From Prosthecobacter debontii (GTDB lineage: Bacteria; Verrucomicrobiota; Verrucomicrobiia; Verrucomicrobiales; Verrucomicrobiaceae): 64,000 nt of DNA. Shown here one piece after another: positions 9,769-24,700 of the stretch (positions within the stretch are counted from its first letter, which is position 1; every line of letters begins with the position of its first letter). Location: assembly GCF_900167535.1 (NCBI RefSeq), contig NZ_FUYE01000008.1, positions 62,001 through 126,000 on the forward strand, in the 5' to 3' direction. The notes under the pieces are model-generated. The model made no database searches. It was not told where the DNA came from and was given only the letters and a program-made list of their open reading frames with translations. The translations under genes were made by a program, and so were the position numbers.

Positions 9769-12700
9769 CTAACGGCGGCGGCGGCGAGCAAAGACAAGCA
9801 ACAAGCCCAGCATCACAAGCAGAAGACGGCTAGGCTCTGGCACGACTCCAACGACCATCAGGACACCGTAAGACTTAAAGAGATCCGTGTTCCAACTCAG
9901 GCCACCTGTAAGAGCAGGCAGGTTGAACGTCTGAGTCCCGGCGATGTTATTGGTGCCCAGGGACGCCCAATCGACAACCTGGAAGATCGCACCATAACTA
10001 GGGTTGTAGCTATTGAGGAAGCTGCTTGAAACCGTGATCGTTGAGTTCAGAGTGGGTGAAGCAGAACCGCTAACATAAAGTTGGTCATGCTGAGTCGTTC
10101 CCGATTCATAGCTGTTGGTCCAGGAAGCAGGCACAGCAAATGTACTCGGACTCGACAGGTAAGCCGACACTCCATCTGCATCTATCAGCGTGGCTCCTCC
10201 GACCTGTAGGAAGAGCGAAGACCCTGTGTTAGCCGTCAATGTGCCGACAGTCAGTTGTCCGATCATGCTGACGTTACTCGCATCAAAGGAGCCCGGTGAA
10301 ATCGAACCACTGGTCGTCAAAGAGCCCGAAATGCTGCCTATCCCCCCAAACACCGTGCTGGCCGCAGCCGTCAAGTTACCCGATCCGATCGCCGAACCCG
10401 TGGAGTTGTTAACCAACAGAGTTCCGACGTCCAGAGAGGTAGGACCTGTGTATAGATTTGCACCCGATAGCGTCAGAACACCAGTGCCTGATTTGATCAG
10501 CCCGCCTGCGATGCCGGAGCCGTTAAAGTTTGAAATCACTCCACTGATGATTGTCGAACCTGTGCCTGTGATCGTCAAAGTTCTCCCCGTCGCTGTGGCT
10601 TCAGACAAATAAACTGAACCCGCTAGATTTAGCGCATTTCCCGTCGTGGTATTGTTGGTCAGAGTCCGGCTCCCACCACTGTTGGTGAAACTGCCATTGA
10701 TAGTGAGTCCGACACCACTCACTGTCACAGAACCGCCCACAATCGTATTGTTGGAAATGGTTCTGGCAGCATTGAGGGTCTGGACGGTTCCTGTCGTCAA
10801 CGTCAGTGTTCCACTGGCCAAGCCACCGTTGTTGTTATTATTCAACTGAAGCGTGCCCGAGGTGAGTGTCGTGCCTCCAGTGCCCGCGTTGCTACCCGAC
10901 AAAATCATGGTGCCCGTCGAGTTGGTCGTGGTGCCGTTGTAAACGTTGGCTCCGGTCAGTTCGATCGTTCCTGCACCCGACTTGGTGAACGCACTTGCGG
11001 CACCGGGTCCGTCGATGATAGCGCTGTTGATCGTCACAGGCCCTGTGGAAGACAAGGTCAGAGTCCTGGCCGTGGCAGTATCCGTGAGTTGCAAATAGTC
11101 TCCGTCAAACACCGTCGCTTGGGTATTGGTCAATGTGAGGGTGTAGCTCCCCCCTGTCTGCAAGACGTTTCCAGTAAAGGTCAATGGAGCAGAACCGCCA
11201 ATGGCGGCCGATCCGAGCAAATTCAGGCCTCTCAGTTGAGCTGAATTGCTGCCCAAGGTGAGTGTCGTGCTGGCGGACATCGTCAAATCGGTGGTCGTTG
11301 GCAGAGCATTGCTAACCCCATAGACCAAGGTTCCAGTCGTCAGGGTGGTAGCACCAGCGTATTTGGCCACCGCATTCAAGGTCAACGTGCCGGCACCGAT
11401 TTTGGTAAAACCGCCATTGCCACCGTTACCGATGGAGTTGGCCAAGACGATGTTGAAACCGTTGGTATCAAAAGTGCCACCTGTGGTGGTTTCAACGGTG
11501 CTGGTTGCAGCCACGCCAAAGGTCACAGGTGCGGCAGAAACATCGAATGCCGCACCAAATTTCAGCACGCCTGCGTTAAACACCAAGCCACCGATCCCCA
11601 TGCTCCCGAGTTTATTGAGAGAGTCGATTTGCAGCACCCCTTGATTTACGGTGGTCGGCCCAGTGTAGCTGCTGCCCGTGCTGGTGAGGATCAGAGTCCC
11701 CGCTCCAGATTTGGTGAGCGAAGCACCGAGCGAAGTGAACGGAGAACTGACGGTCACCCCTGCTGTAGCAGTGTTGGGCACGTGGAAGATATATTCATTC
11801 GAAGTGCCTGTGGTAATCCCGCTGAAACCGCTGAGCGTTACACCTTGGGTTCCAGTAATCAGGAAAGCCCCTGAGTTGATATTGAGCAGAGCACCGGCAC
11901 CAGCAAGGGTGATACCCGCCGTGGTGCTCGTATTGTCAATGAACAGCGAGTTCATGATGCGGGCCGTCGAAGCATCCAAAGTCAAATCAGCTGCGCTCGA
12001 ATAACGAACGTTGTTGAAAAGAGTAATCCCACCAGCAGCCGTGAGCTGCTCATACTCAGTGCTTAAATCCAGCGGGCGGAAACCCGTCGTGGTCGCATGG
12101 GTAATGAAGCTGTTACCGGTGCCAGTAATGCTGTTAGACCCAATGGCCCATGGCAATATGCTGAGGGTCGATGTTCCCGCAGCTCCAGCACCGCCCGTCA
12201 AAGTCGGTACAGTCGCCGCCACGAAGCGTCCTGTATGAATCGGGTCTCCAGGAGTGGTCGAAGTGGTGCCCAGATTCTGTCCACGCACCAGCAAGGTCGC
12301 CCGGTTACTACGAATCAAAGAAGCCGCCGTGATCGTCATGTTACGTTGAGTGGTGCCAGAGGTGTTGCTCGCACTCACTGTCACCGTATTGGCACCGCCA
12401 AGGAAAGTGAGAGCACCAATGCTTTCCGCTTTGTTAGCGTCGTTACGATCGTTGTTCGCCCGCAAACCATCGATCCCGCCCGTATTGATCATCGTGACTG
12501 GAGCATTGTTATTGATTTTGTTCGCCGAGCTCTCATTTCCACCCGTGAAATCAAGTAGCATCGAACCCGCATTCAAAGTAACCGACCCGACATTGGTAAA
12601 GTTCGCGATGGTTCGAGAACCGAGAGTCAATTGACCTTGATTGACGATCAGATCACCGGTGAAGGTGTTAACTCCCGACAGAGAAAGTGTGCTTGCGCCT

Positions 12701-15700
12701 GTTTTGACAATGCGTCCGTCTCCAGAAATCACCCCTGCATAGGTCGTGGTGGAGATCTGATTGATCGTCAGTGTATTCGATCCCACTGAAACCAGGGCAA
12801 GGTTATTCAAACCGGTAGTCGCTGAACCACCCTGCAAGCTGCCAATGGTCTCGCTGTCTAACAGTTCCAAAGTGCTGAAATGATCATCTGCCAATGTAAC
12901 TACAGAGCGATCTCCAATGGCGTTGCCTCCAGAAACTTGGATCGTGCCATTCTGAAGATTGGTATTGCCACCATAGTGATTGGAGCCGTCCAGAATCAAT
13001 GTGCCTGCCCCGGCTTTGGTCAGAACGGTCGTCCCCGAAAGGTAAGATGAAATACGGAAGCTGCTGCTGGTGCTATCCGTCGTCACGACCAACTCGCCCG
13101 TGCCAGAAATCAGTCGTCCACCAGTGATCACCGTCGGACCTGTCGTGACATTTTCAGTCTGAAGGATACCACCACTGCCAATCGTGAGGTTCCCGATAGA
13201 TTCGATGGTGATGGTCGATCCTGTAGCAGCATCGAAACGCAGGCTGTTAATGTTCGCAACATTTACCGTGCCTGTGAAACCGGCTCCCGCATTGGTCACA
13301 TGATCTCCAGTCAACCAGGTGCTGATATCATTCTTGGCAGCAGCATAAGTCAGAGCCACGATTTTGTTAGCCCCGTCATTGATGGCGAAGTAGGTCCCTG
13401 TGCCATCATTGATGGTGGAGAAGGCCGTGCCTGTGCCCAACAAACCCGTTGTCGCGTTGTTTGTGGTGGTCGTGGTGATGACACCGCCAAGCCCGGTCAC
13501 AAAACGAATCGTTCCTGCACTTGCTGCACGCGTGATCGCTCCCAGGTTGAGAGTGGTCGTGTAGGTGGCCGTGCCATTGACATTGATCTGGTTGGCACCT
13601 CCGTTCGCTAGAGTAAAGCTGGCCACATTCTGGATGGTATGGTCGAGAACACCGCCATTGAGTGTCAGCGTACCACCGCGCATGTCTAAAGCCGCAGCGG
13701 TGCTCAATTTAGAGTTGTTATCGAGGCTGTAGTCCAGAATCAGATTTCCCGAATCAAGGCGGCTGGCCACTGTAGCAGTCAGGCCACTGTTATCCCCTTT
13801 CAGAGTCACATCGCTCATCCCTTGTTTCAGAATGCTTGCCACACCGGCCAGATCAGCTTCGATGCTGCCTCGGAAAAGACGGATACCACTGAGCCAATCA
13901 TTGCCCGTGTAGGTCACCGTCACTGTTCCAGAACCTAAAACAGCCCCCTCGTAGCCATCGGCAATCGAACCGATATCCAGGCGAGGTGTCGTAATGTTAT
14001 AAATATTCGTATTCAGGGTGCCTGTGCCACTCGTGGTGCCATCGGCTAGGAGGATGAAGTCCAAGCCATTCGCATTCGCTGCCCCGTTGATGTCATGGGC
14101 ATTGAGGTTAATGACGGCACCGCCACGAGCATACAGACCGCTGCTTGTTCCACTCGGAGAGGCCGCATTCCAGACCCCTGTGGTGTTCAAATTCAAGACA
14201 GTGCTCGCACCTGTCACAACGATATCATCATTGACTGTCACCACCGTATCTTGAAGCGTCACGGTGCCGTTGTTGATCAAGAAGTCGTCCGCGATACTGG
14301 TAGCCCCTCCTGTAAGTGTCCAGTTTCCTCCCGTGACTGTAATGTCTGCTGTTGCTGTGCCGCTCGCTGGTGGCGCTACAGTGACACCACCGGAGATGAT
14401 GCCCTTGCCCGAACCACCCAACGTCAGTCCAATATTCGCCGTGGTGGTGATGGCCCCTGTATAAGTGATCGAGGCGTCAGAAGTGCCATTCGCAAACAAG
14501 CTGCTGGCAGCCGTCACACTGATCGCACGATTGGTGCTCTGATCAACATTTCCGATGAAGCTTAAAATACCTCCACCCAAAGAAATGCCGTCGCTTCCCT
14601 GACCCAAGTGGCTTGCGGCCCCGCCATTATTACTCACGGTGCTGAACTCCAAAGTGCCCTGAGTAATCGTGATGCCACCGGTGAACGTGTTATTACCCGT
14701 CAAGCGCAGGATTCCTGTTCCTGTTTTGACCAGACTGCCATTACTGATCACACCCGGGAGAATGGCTAAATCAGTGGTAAGCGCTGTGTTATCCACCACT
14801 TGGACGGTGCGGCTGCCTCCATTCAGGTCGATATTGTGAGTGAATGTCACTGCACTATCTGCGGTTACGGAACCGAAAATCAAGGGTGCTCCACTCGGCA
14901 CAAAATTCGTTGTGCTTCCCCACACCAACGGATTCGCAGCACCACTGAGGGTGACCGAAAGATCCGCCCCACGCGCAGAGAAACCACCTCCATTGGCAAG
15001 CCATTGGACTTGATTATTCCCCGTGCCCAAGGCTCGGGTAAAGGAACCACTTCCTTCATAGACACCACCATTGAGAATCAAGTTGGCCGTGATTGCATTG
15101 AGCCCGAGGATCGCACCCGCGTTAATCTGATACCCTGTCGCCGCATAGTTATTGTTGGTGACACCACGGAGATCGAGAGTTCCAGCACCATCCTTGGTGA
15201 ACAATCCACTACCGATCAAGGTGTTCATTTCCCAAGACATGTCGATATCGGCAACAGTGCTATTCGCGATATTCACCGTGATTCCTACAGTGCCTAAGTC
15301 TAAGGTCCCGGCTCCATTGATCACCGAAGTGAGGTTATTGTTGGTGCCACTGTAGGTCACTCCAGTCACGCTGAGCTTACGGCCAGTGCCAATGGTGATC
15401 AGCGAATCTGATCCGGCTGCACCGCCCGCCATTGTCAGCAGGGCCACAGACTGATCCTGGGATGAGCCAATCGTTAGGTCACCCGAATTGACGGTCAGGT
15501 TACCCGTGCCGATCTTACCATTGCTAGCCAGAACCACACTGCCTATTCCGACGTTGATGGTGGTGTTGCCCGTGTAAGTGTTCGTTCCGTTAAGCGTGGT
15601 TAGACCCGTGTTGGTAATCGACAAGCTATTCGCCTGAGTATTGCCATTGCCGTTGGAAATAACGCCATTGATGGTCGTTGCGCCCGTTCCAGCCAAGGTC

Positions 15701-18700
15701 AGTGTTCGAGCACTAGCGGTATCCGTATTGATAGCAACGTTTCCGAGTGTCAACGTGCCACCATTGATACTGCTGGTCAGAGTGCGGCTGCCCCCCGTAA
15801 GACCTGTAACCGTGCCATTGAGCGTCAGGCTTTGGTCACCGGACACCGTCACGGCGGTTAGTGAAACATCGTTAGTTAGTGAGATCCCAGGCATCAACGC
15901 CTGAAGGGTTCCGGCAGTCAACACCAGTTGCCCACTACCGAGACCGCCATTGCTGGCATTGTTAAGTTGCAGAGTGCCCAAAGTCAGGGTGGTTGTGCCT
16001 GTGTAAGTGTTAGCTGCAGCCAGCTCGAGAACACCTGTCCCTGTTTTGTTAATGCCTCCATTCACTCCCGACAACCGCCCACTGAGGACCGTTTTTTCGG
16101 AAGCAGAAGATGGATTATCCACCACCTGAATCGTTCTCACGGCACCGTTCAGGTTGATACTGTGTGGGAAAAACACCGTACTATCCGAAGTGGTTGAACC
16201 GAACAAGAGCTGACCCGTGCTGGACACAAAATTGGCCGTACTGTCCCAAGTCAGAGAGGTCGCAGAACCTCCAAGCAATACTGTAAGATCTCCTCCCCGT
16301 GCAGAGAAGCCGCCATTGGCACCGACAGCCCACTGAACCTGTCCATCACCCGTGCCTAAAGCACTGGTGAATGTGCCGCTGCCTTCATACACACCACCTT
16401 TTAAAACAAGGTTACCAACTCCGAGATTACCAGCAAGAGCTCCCCCAGTGATGGTTGTCGGCCCTGTGTAGGTTTGTGTTCCGGTAAGAGTCAAAGTGCC
16501 CGTTCCTGATTTAGTGACCCCGATTGCGTTGGCACCGCCATTTGTGTTGGCGATATCGCTGTCATAAACAAAGTGGCCATTGGCTGCGTTAGTGGTGTCC
16601 AGAGCAATAGCAGAGCCGTTTTTGAATCCTCCGGTTGCATTCCCAAGACCGAGAAGGGTATCCAACTCAGCAGAAGTAAATTCCCCACTACCCCCCACAT
16701 TGACGCCGAGAGTCGCACCCGATTCGACAACGATGTTCGAAGTGGTCCAGGAGGCCAAATTGTTGTTATACAGAGATGTTAGACGGCTGAGCTGGAGGGT
16801 GCCCGCCAGAACATTGGTCGGCCCCGTGTAGGTATTACCGGCCGACATCAGCAGGATGCCCGCGCCAGTTTTATTGATGCCAAAACCGGTGCCGACGACA
16901 GACCCTAAAGTCAATGTCCCCACACCAGCGCCATTGACGTTATTGACATTAAACGTAGGCGTGCCGACGAGGACGGTATTCCCAAAGGTTAAGTTTGCGA
17001 CTCCAGGAGCGGTGTTACCGTTGCCGTTGATATAGTTCAGCGTGTTGTTGCCGATCACCAGCACCCCCAGGGTTTGGGTGATGTTCGCATTCGATGCCGT
17101 GGTTCTTCCGGTCGAAATGGTCGAGTCTCCAGTCACGACCACGTTATTGGCCAGAATCGCCCCGCTATTGATACGGATATCGAGAGTGCCTGAAGCGAGG
17201 TTGATGAGTGATTTATTCGTCGTCCCCAAGGAGCCTGCGGCTTGCAACCGCAAGGTGCCTCCATTGACAACTACCGTTGTGCTCGCAGCCACGTTAGCAT
17301 CGGTTGTGCTTCCTAGAAGGAGAGTGCCCACTCCGGTTTTCGTGAGGGTCGTTCCGGGAGTTAGATAGAACTGATTCGCATCGTCCAATTGAAGGATGCC
17401 GCTTGCATTGCCTACATCAATCGTGCCGCCGCCAGAACCGATGACAAAACTTTTACCGCTGGCAGCGGTGGGATTCAGCGTGTTTGCGCTGCTCAGGCTG
17501 AAAATGCCTCCATTCTGAAGAGTGTAGGAGTGAGCTCCCGCTGCACCGATCGGGCTATTGGCGTCCGCATTGTTCAGTTGTGATACAGCGACCGACAAGG
17601 TCGAGCCCGCACCATCAATCAACACGTTGCCTGTAAAAGTATTCACACCGGATAGCATGACTGTGCCACCGCCATTGATCGTTAAATTACCTGCACCAGA
17701 GACCACCCCACTGACAGATAGGAGCGATGTCGTATCATCCACCGTCCACGTCTGACTGGTCGATAGAGCGACCGGCACGGAAATAGCCACGTTCGCGGCT
17801 GCACCAGGTTGCATCACAATGCCATCGCTTCCCAGAGTCAATGAGCCCAGACTGCCTGCCGCAATGGTGATGCCAGAGGTGGTCGAAGACAGGAATTTCA
17901 GCCCTTGGATGCTATAGTTGTTATCCAAGGTCGTCGTGATCGGTGAAGCAACCACATTGCTGGCACTAAAGTTCACCACATTGCCAACACCCGGAGTGAA
18001 CCCTGCATCGCCAACACCATTGGCAGCCAAGGACCAGTTCGTATTTCCTCCAGCCAATGTGGCCCAACTGTTATTGACATCTCCGGTCCAATACACATCA
18101 CCACTGGCTGCTGTGCTCAACACATTGAGCGTCACACTGCTACTGGTAGTGGATAAGCTATACATATATCCCCCAGGCAGTGAACCTAGCTGCGGAGTCC
18201 CAGTAATGCTAGCAGCTCCAGTGATGACCTGGTAGGAGCCCAGATCAAATCCACTGCCAGCAATGGCGTCAATGTAGCCACCACCCGCATTGATGATCAA
18301 ATTCCCCCCGTTCAACTGAATCCGGTCTGACGTCGTTCCCAGCTGGAAGCCCAGCGAACCACCGGTCGAAGTCCCACCCAAGATAATGTTGGCATTCAGA
18401 GCCAAGGTCATGGTGCTCCCCACTCCATCAGGATAGAGATTGAAGGAAGCTGAACCCGTTTCACCGACTCTCAGACTCGATGTGTTGGGCAGCACATTGC
18501 TGGCGACCGACAAGGCTCCACCATTCACCACCGTGGCACCGCTGTAGGTTTGCACACCTGTCAGAGTCAAAACACCGTCCCCCGTTTTAGTTAGACCGCC
18601 CGAGACGTTCGCAGTATTCAAGGGTAAAGAGGTGACTGATGCCCCTGTGCCACCACCACCTGAAAGGGTGATCGTGGGCACTGTTCCTGCGGTATACGTT

Positions 18701-21700
18701 CCAGGGTTCGTGATGACGATACCCGTGACAGCACCATTGCTAATCAAAGCATAACCGGCAGCCGGGGTGCCACCTGCCACGACACCTGCTGTGCTAAACA
18801 CAACGGCTGGAGCTCCCACGTAGCCACTGCCACCAGTCACCTGGAGATTGGCCTGAGTGACACCCGTGCCACTCGCCCCTTTCAGCACACTGGAGGAATC
18901 GTTCAGCGTCGTATTGAACCCATTGGTATCCACCGTGAGTCCACCACCGAAAGACGGAGCACCGCTCACGCTGCTATTATCAATCGCTCCAAACAACGTT
19001 GCGGTGTAGGTGATTCCAGCCGTCGAAGCCGGGATCCAGCTTGAAACAGAACCGGTGAATTTCAGAGTGCCTCCCGAGAAAGCCAAATAGGCATTGTTAG
19101 CTCCCGAGGCATTCACACTGCTACTGATGGCTGAACCAACACTCAAAGTGCCTCCAGCCAAGTTGACAAAACCCGTGTTGCCGCTGCCGTTCGTCGTGTT
19201 GTTACCAAACCGGATCGGCTGGGCACCCACCGTCACTGTGCCGCCAGCCAAATTCAGAACACCATAAGTTCCACCAGTCGTCGTCGAATCCATGAAGATG
19301 GCGAAAGGATTGTTAGATCCCGTGTGATCGATAGCACCATTCCCAGCAACGGTGATCTGGCCTAAGCTGTAACCGTTGATAAACCACTCCGCATTCGTGT
19401 GATCGAGGAATCCTGTGCCTCCGACATATACCACGCCGACTGACGAGGTCGCTGTATTGAGAGCACTGCCCAGACTTCCCGAAGCGTTGGTATCCCAGCG
19501 GTTGCTATTTTTGTAAGTTCCTCCTGTCAGATTGAAATACCCATAGGACCCCGCAGCACGAGCCACATATTGAGAGTTACCCGTGCCTGGAGTGACGGTC
19601 ACTGTTCCTGCAGTCTGATTATAAACTGCAACAGCTCCCGAAGCATTTCCCCCTGTTGTCGAAAACAGCGTCATATCACCACTAACATTCACCACTGCAT
19701 TTCCTGCATTGCCACCATAGGCGAGAGTTGATGAGGTCGTATTTCCCGTGATTGAACCGCTGATGTTTAGAACACCTCCGTTGACGACCGTGTTGCCGGT
19801 ATAGGTGTAGTTCCCAGGAATGCTCCAAGTGCTTGCCTCGTTCTTGGTGATACCAAGTGTGGCAATGTTACTACTGAATGAGCCAGCGAAAACGTTGACA
19901 AAACCTGTGGAATCTCCAGCCAACACCAGAGATTTCGAACCCGCTGTTGTGGAGGTAATGGTTCCATTCAGAGTGACGGCGGAGGTGCCATCATTGTCGA
20001 TACCCCCGCCACCTGTCGTTCCGACAAGGTCAAAATTGCGATTAATGGTTCCGCCCGCTCCGGTCACCACCAGCATACCCGTTGTGGTTCCCTGACCAAG
20101 GCGAATAGTGGCATTGTCGCCAGTTTGATTCCCTAAATATCCAGGAACTCCTGCGACAGGAACGGAGGGGATACTCAGGCTTCCGTCCTGAATATGCGTG
20201 TAGCCTGTGTAATTGTTCAGAGCGTTGGTGAGCACCACGGTCTGCCCTGCGGTCTGTTTGATAAAGTTAGCACTCCCAGACAAAATGGAATCCACACGCC
20301 CTTGGTTCGCGATGATCTCACCCGTTACTGTGAGCACACCGCTGCCTGTGATCAAGCTGTCCGCTCCAGAGAGGGTCAGGGTAGGAACTGAAGCATTAAA
20401 CCCAGCTAGGTTCAGCGTGCCACCACCAAGGACAAGCCCCGTATTGGGAATCGCCTGATTCAGACCTAAAACCAATGAGCCGCCATTGATTGTTGTGTTA
20501 CCCGTGTAAGCGGGAGTCGCGTTCAAAGTCAGACTTCCTAATCCCGCCTTGGTCATACCTCCCGTCGTATTGTTACCAAAGACATTGGCCAGCACTACAT
20601 TGTTACCGTTGGTATCAAAAATCCCCCCCCCACTACCGAAATTGATAGTCCGTGTGGAGACGTCAAAGGCACTTCCCGTTGCCCAGCGCAGAGCGCCTCC
20701 AAAGAAGTTAAGATTACCCGAACCCAGCGCACCGAGAGCATTGATCTCGATCGCACCTTCATTGAAATAGGTCCCGCCCGTGTATGAATTGGTTAGGCCG
20801 TTCAAGACCAATGTTCCTGCGCTTGCCTTCGTCAAAGCAGCCCCGGTCGTTGTCAGGGGTGAGCCCAATGTGAACCGGTCGTTCGTCACAAAAACGATGT
20901 ATTCGCTCGTGTTCGTGGTGATGCCAGAAAAGCCTGTCAGGGCCGTATTGTTGGCCGAAGCGCCTGTCGATAATAGAGCACCGGCTGTCAGCATCAAGCT
21001 GTCGGAGGCTGGACCTGTAACGGTCACTGCCGCGCTGGTAGAATCAATCGCAAGTGCGTTGATCGTCCGCGCGCCACTAACGGCGGTCAAACTACCGGTT
21101 GGAGTTGCGGTAAATCGAACATTATTGGTCGATGACGCTGTCATCCCATTATAACCCGCTTGATCGAAGATGTATTCCGCGCCAGCTCCGCTCGCCGTGG
21201 ATAATGGACGGAGGCCATTTGTGGTCCCCGTATTCATGACGAAGGTATTCCCAAGTTCAGTCGTCCCAGGAGTTCCTGATGTACTGTGTCCAATCAGATA
21301 TGGGAAAATGCTAATCGTCGTTGTTGCTGCGGCACCACCACCACCGATGGCTGCCAACGTTCCCGTCGGAGCATTGCTCAGAATCAGTTGTCCGCGTTGT
21401 CCCGAAGAGGCCCCCAGTGAGCGCCCACGCACGAGCGCAGTTGCATTGTTGTCGCGAGTCAGCGGAATGGCGTTGCCCACGGTCAAAGTCCCGACAGCAC
21501 TGCTTCCGCCTGAACCGTTGAGTGTAATGACGTTTTGTCCCGCTCCCAGAGCGATGGTTCCCATCGTGTCTCCACGAGCGCCATTATTACTGGCATTCAA
21601 ATGCAGGCCATTGGTCCCAGCTGTGTTGTTAAGCGTGACCACACCTGTGTTCGCCAATCGATCTTGGCTGCTACTCTGATCCTGTAGATTCTGCAATTCA

Positions 21701-24700
21701 CTGCCATTGACAACAATGTCCAGTGTCCCCAGGCGGCCAACACCGCTACCGCTTAGAACCATCACCCCACCATTGATGATCAATTTACCCGCAAAGGAGA
21801 CCGATGAATTACCATTGTAGGTGAGAGTGCCCGTTCCATTCTTGATGATCGTCGCATTGGCAGGCACTGTAAAGGCCCCCGAATAAGTGGAGTTCGAGAC
21901 TTGATTCAGCGTCAGCACTGAACTGGCTCCAAGCAGCACATTGGCGCTACTCGAAGATCCACCGCCGCTGAGTGCCCCGATGGTTTCAGTCTGCCCAGCT
22001 AACAAACTCAAGGTTGGACTTCCGCCCAGGTTTAGCAATGCGACAGAAGTGCTGTCAGCAATTGATTTTCCTCCCGTCAACTCAATGGTTCCATCCTGGA
22101 TCGTAATCGTTCCGGAAGAAGTATTCACGCCAGTGAGACGAAGCGTTCCCTTCCCTGATTTAGCAATGGTATCCCCTGCAGCAATGGTGGAACTCACGTC
22201 CAAATACTGCGAGCCATCCACGATAAAAATCAAATCTCCACTCAACCCAGATGTCAATCGCCCACCCGTAATGGAACTGATGCCTGTAACATTGCTGGTT
22301 TGCAGAATACCGCCGCTTCCAATAGTCAAAGTTTCACCATTGGCAATGGTAACCGTCGAAGCTCCAGCCGCATTGAAACGCAGCGTATTGAGGCTTAATG
22401 AAGAAGCCAGGGACCCAGTGTAGCCACCCGCATCTGTCGCATTCAGTCCAGCGCTCCACGCATTCACATCATCGCTCACGGTCGAGGTGATGCCCACGAT
22501 ATTTCCCCCGGCTGTATTGGTGGCATTGATGGCAAAATTTGTTCCACTGCTGTCTGTCACGGTCGCAAAAGCCGCGCCTGCACCTAACAAACCTGTAGTT
22601 GCGTTATTCAGCGTTGTCGTGGTGACCCCGTGTGTCGCGCTCTGAATCCCATCGGGAAGATTAAAGCGGACGGTGCCTGCCCCTGCTCCGACAGCTCGGG
22701 TCAAGGCACCCAAGTTGAGAACAATCTCCTGACCGCTACCGGCATTCAGAGTGACCGTCGCGGCGCCACCGGCGGCGAAGGTCGTGCTGGCCACGGTATG
22801 GCTGGAGTTGTCACCCGCGTTACCATTCATAACGAGCTCTCCCCCGAGGAGACTCAGCGCACCCGTTCCCACTTTAACAGCGTTTTCCGCAGTGTAATCA
22901 AGCACCAAAGTCCCTGCGTTCAAAGTCGTCGCGCCGGTCATGGCGATATTATCACCCGTCATCCAAACAGTCCCCAAACCGCCAACCGTGAGTGTCCCGG
23001 TGAAGGTATTGTTGCCGGACAGAAGCATGTTACCATTGCCCGATTTAGTGATGCCTCCGGTCGAAGTGAGAGGCACCGTCACCGTTAGCTCAGGCAAATT
23101 GTTCGGCACCGCGGTGCTGTTATTCACGGCAAAAGTTCTTGTCGCGCTCAGAGCCACCGTCCCAGCCCCAGTGATCATCGATGCCTGGGGATTATTGTTA
23201 TTGTTGACCGTCAGAGTGCCCCCCAACGTCAACACCGATCCAAGGCCTAAAATGATGTTACCTTGGCTAGTCGCAGCCGAACTTGAACCATTGATCGTTA
23301 TCGCGGCCAAGGTTTGTGCCACACCAGGATCGAGCTCAAGGCGAGCTGGTCCAGCAGCATTCGCAATCACCATGGTGCCCGTAGATGAAAGTGCATTGCT
23401 CACGGCGAGACGCAAAATCCCACCATTGACGTTTGTTCCACCTGTCCAAGCGCTGGTTGTGGTATTGGCCAACGTCAAGGTACCTGTTCCCGTCTTGGTC
23501 AAGACGTTGCCAGCCGCACCACCTGCCGCAAAGATACCCGAGAAGGTCGTTGAAGTGTTGTTACCGCCAACAGCCAATGTCTTGGTGCTGGTCCCTGAAT
23601 TGACGATCGTTCCACTCCCGGCGATTGACCCAACAGTCAGTGTTTGGCTGCCTGCCGAAGCCAACATATCGAGGGTGGCTATGGAAGCAATCGTCACAGG
23701 ACTTGATGAGGTGATGCCATTCGCGCCGTTACCCATTTGCAAGGTCCCTTCGACGATGTTGGTCGGCCCGACGTAAGTTCCAGTTGCTGCCAATACCAGC
23801 GTTCCTGGGCCGGTCTTGTTGAATCCTCCTCCCGTGGTGCCTGTAACGGCTCCTGCAAACGTCAATGCCGTCGCCGCATTCGTCACCTCGATGGTCGCCA
23901 TGCCACCGGTCAAAGCAAAGGTGTGGCTACCAGCCGATGTTCCGCTCGCTATCGTTCCCGTGGCACCGGTATATTGCAGCGTCGCTCCATCCCCAATCGT
24001 GACTGCCGTCGCGACACCAGCGCCTAAGCCTCCTGCACCGTTGGCAACCGTGCTAAAACTGAGCGTGCCACCATTGATGAAGATGCCCCCTGTAAATGTA
24101 TTGGTTCCGGTCAAAACCAACTTACCGGTGCCAGCCTTCGTCAGGGTGGAATTACCAATACCATTGGCAATGGCGGCACTGATGGTTAGGGTGCCTGAGC
24201 CGTATTGATGGATCACGAGATCCGAGTTCGTCGCCGTATTGCTTTTCAGAGTTCCCGTGCTGCCGCTAATCGTGTAGTTGTTCGCACCCGTGAACAAGAG
24301 GCCACCACTGGTAAGAACCAAGCCATTGGTGCCGATGGCCAAGCTTTGCCCCGAAGCACCAGCATTGATTTTGAGGGAATTCGTCGTGGAGGTAGGATTG
24401 GTTACCGAAGTGATCTCTCCGACTACGGTAGAGTCGATTCGCGAATTCACCGTATTGGAAGCCGCCATTGTCGATCCCGCCACATCCGTGTAGGTGCTCA
24501 ACCCCACTGTAGCGGTATTGACTCCCGTGTTCGCAGCCCAATTGTAGGCCCCTGCCCCATCTGTAAAGACGACTCGACCGTTCACAGTGGTGGCCGTATT
24601 GAGTGCTTGGTTAAACGTAACTGTCGTGTTCGCTGGAGAAGAAACCAGAAGCGAGCCGCCTGCTGCGCTGGAGGTAATCGTCCCAAGTGCCAACGTTGTG

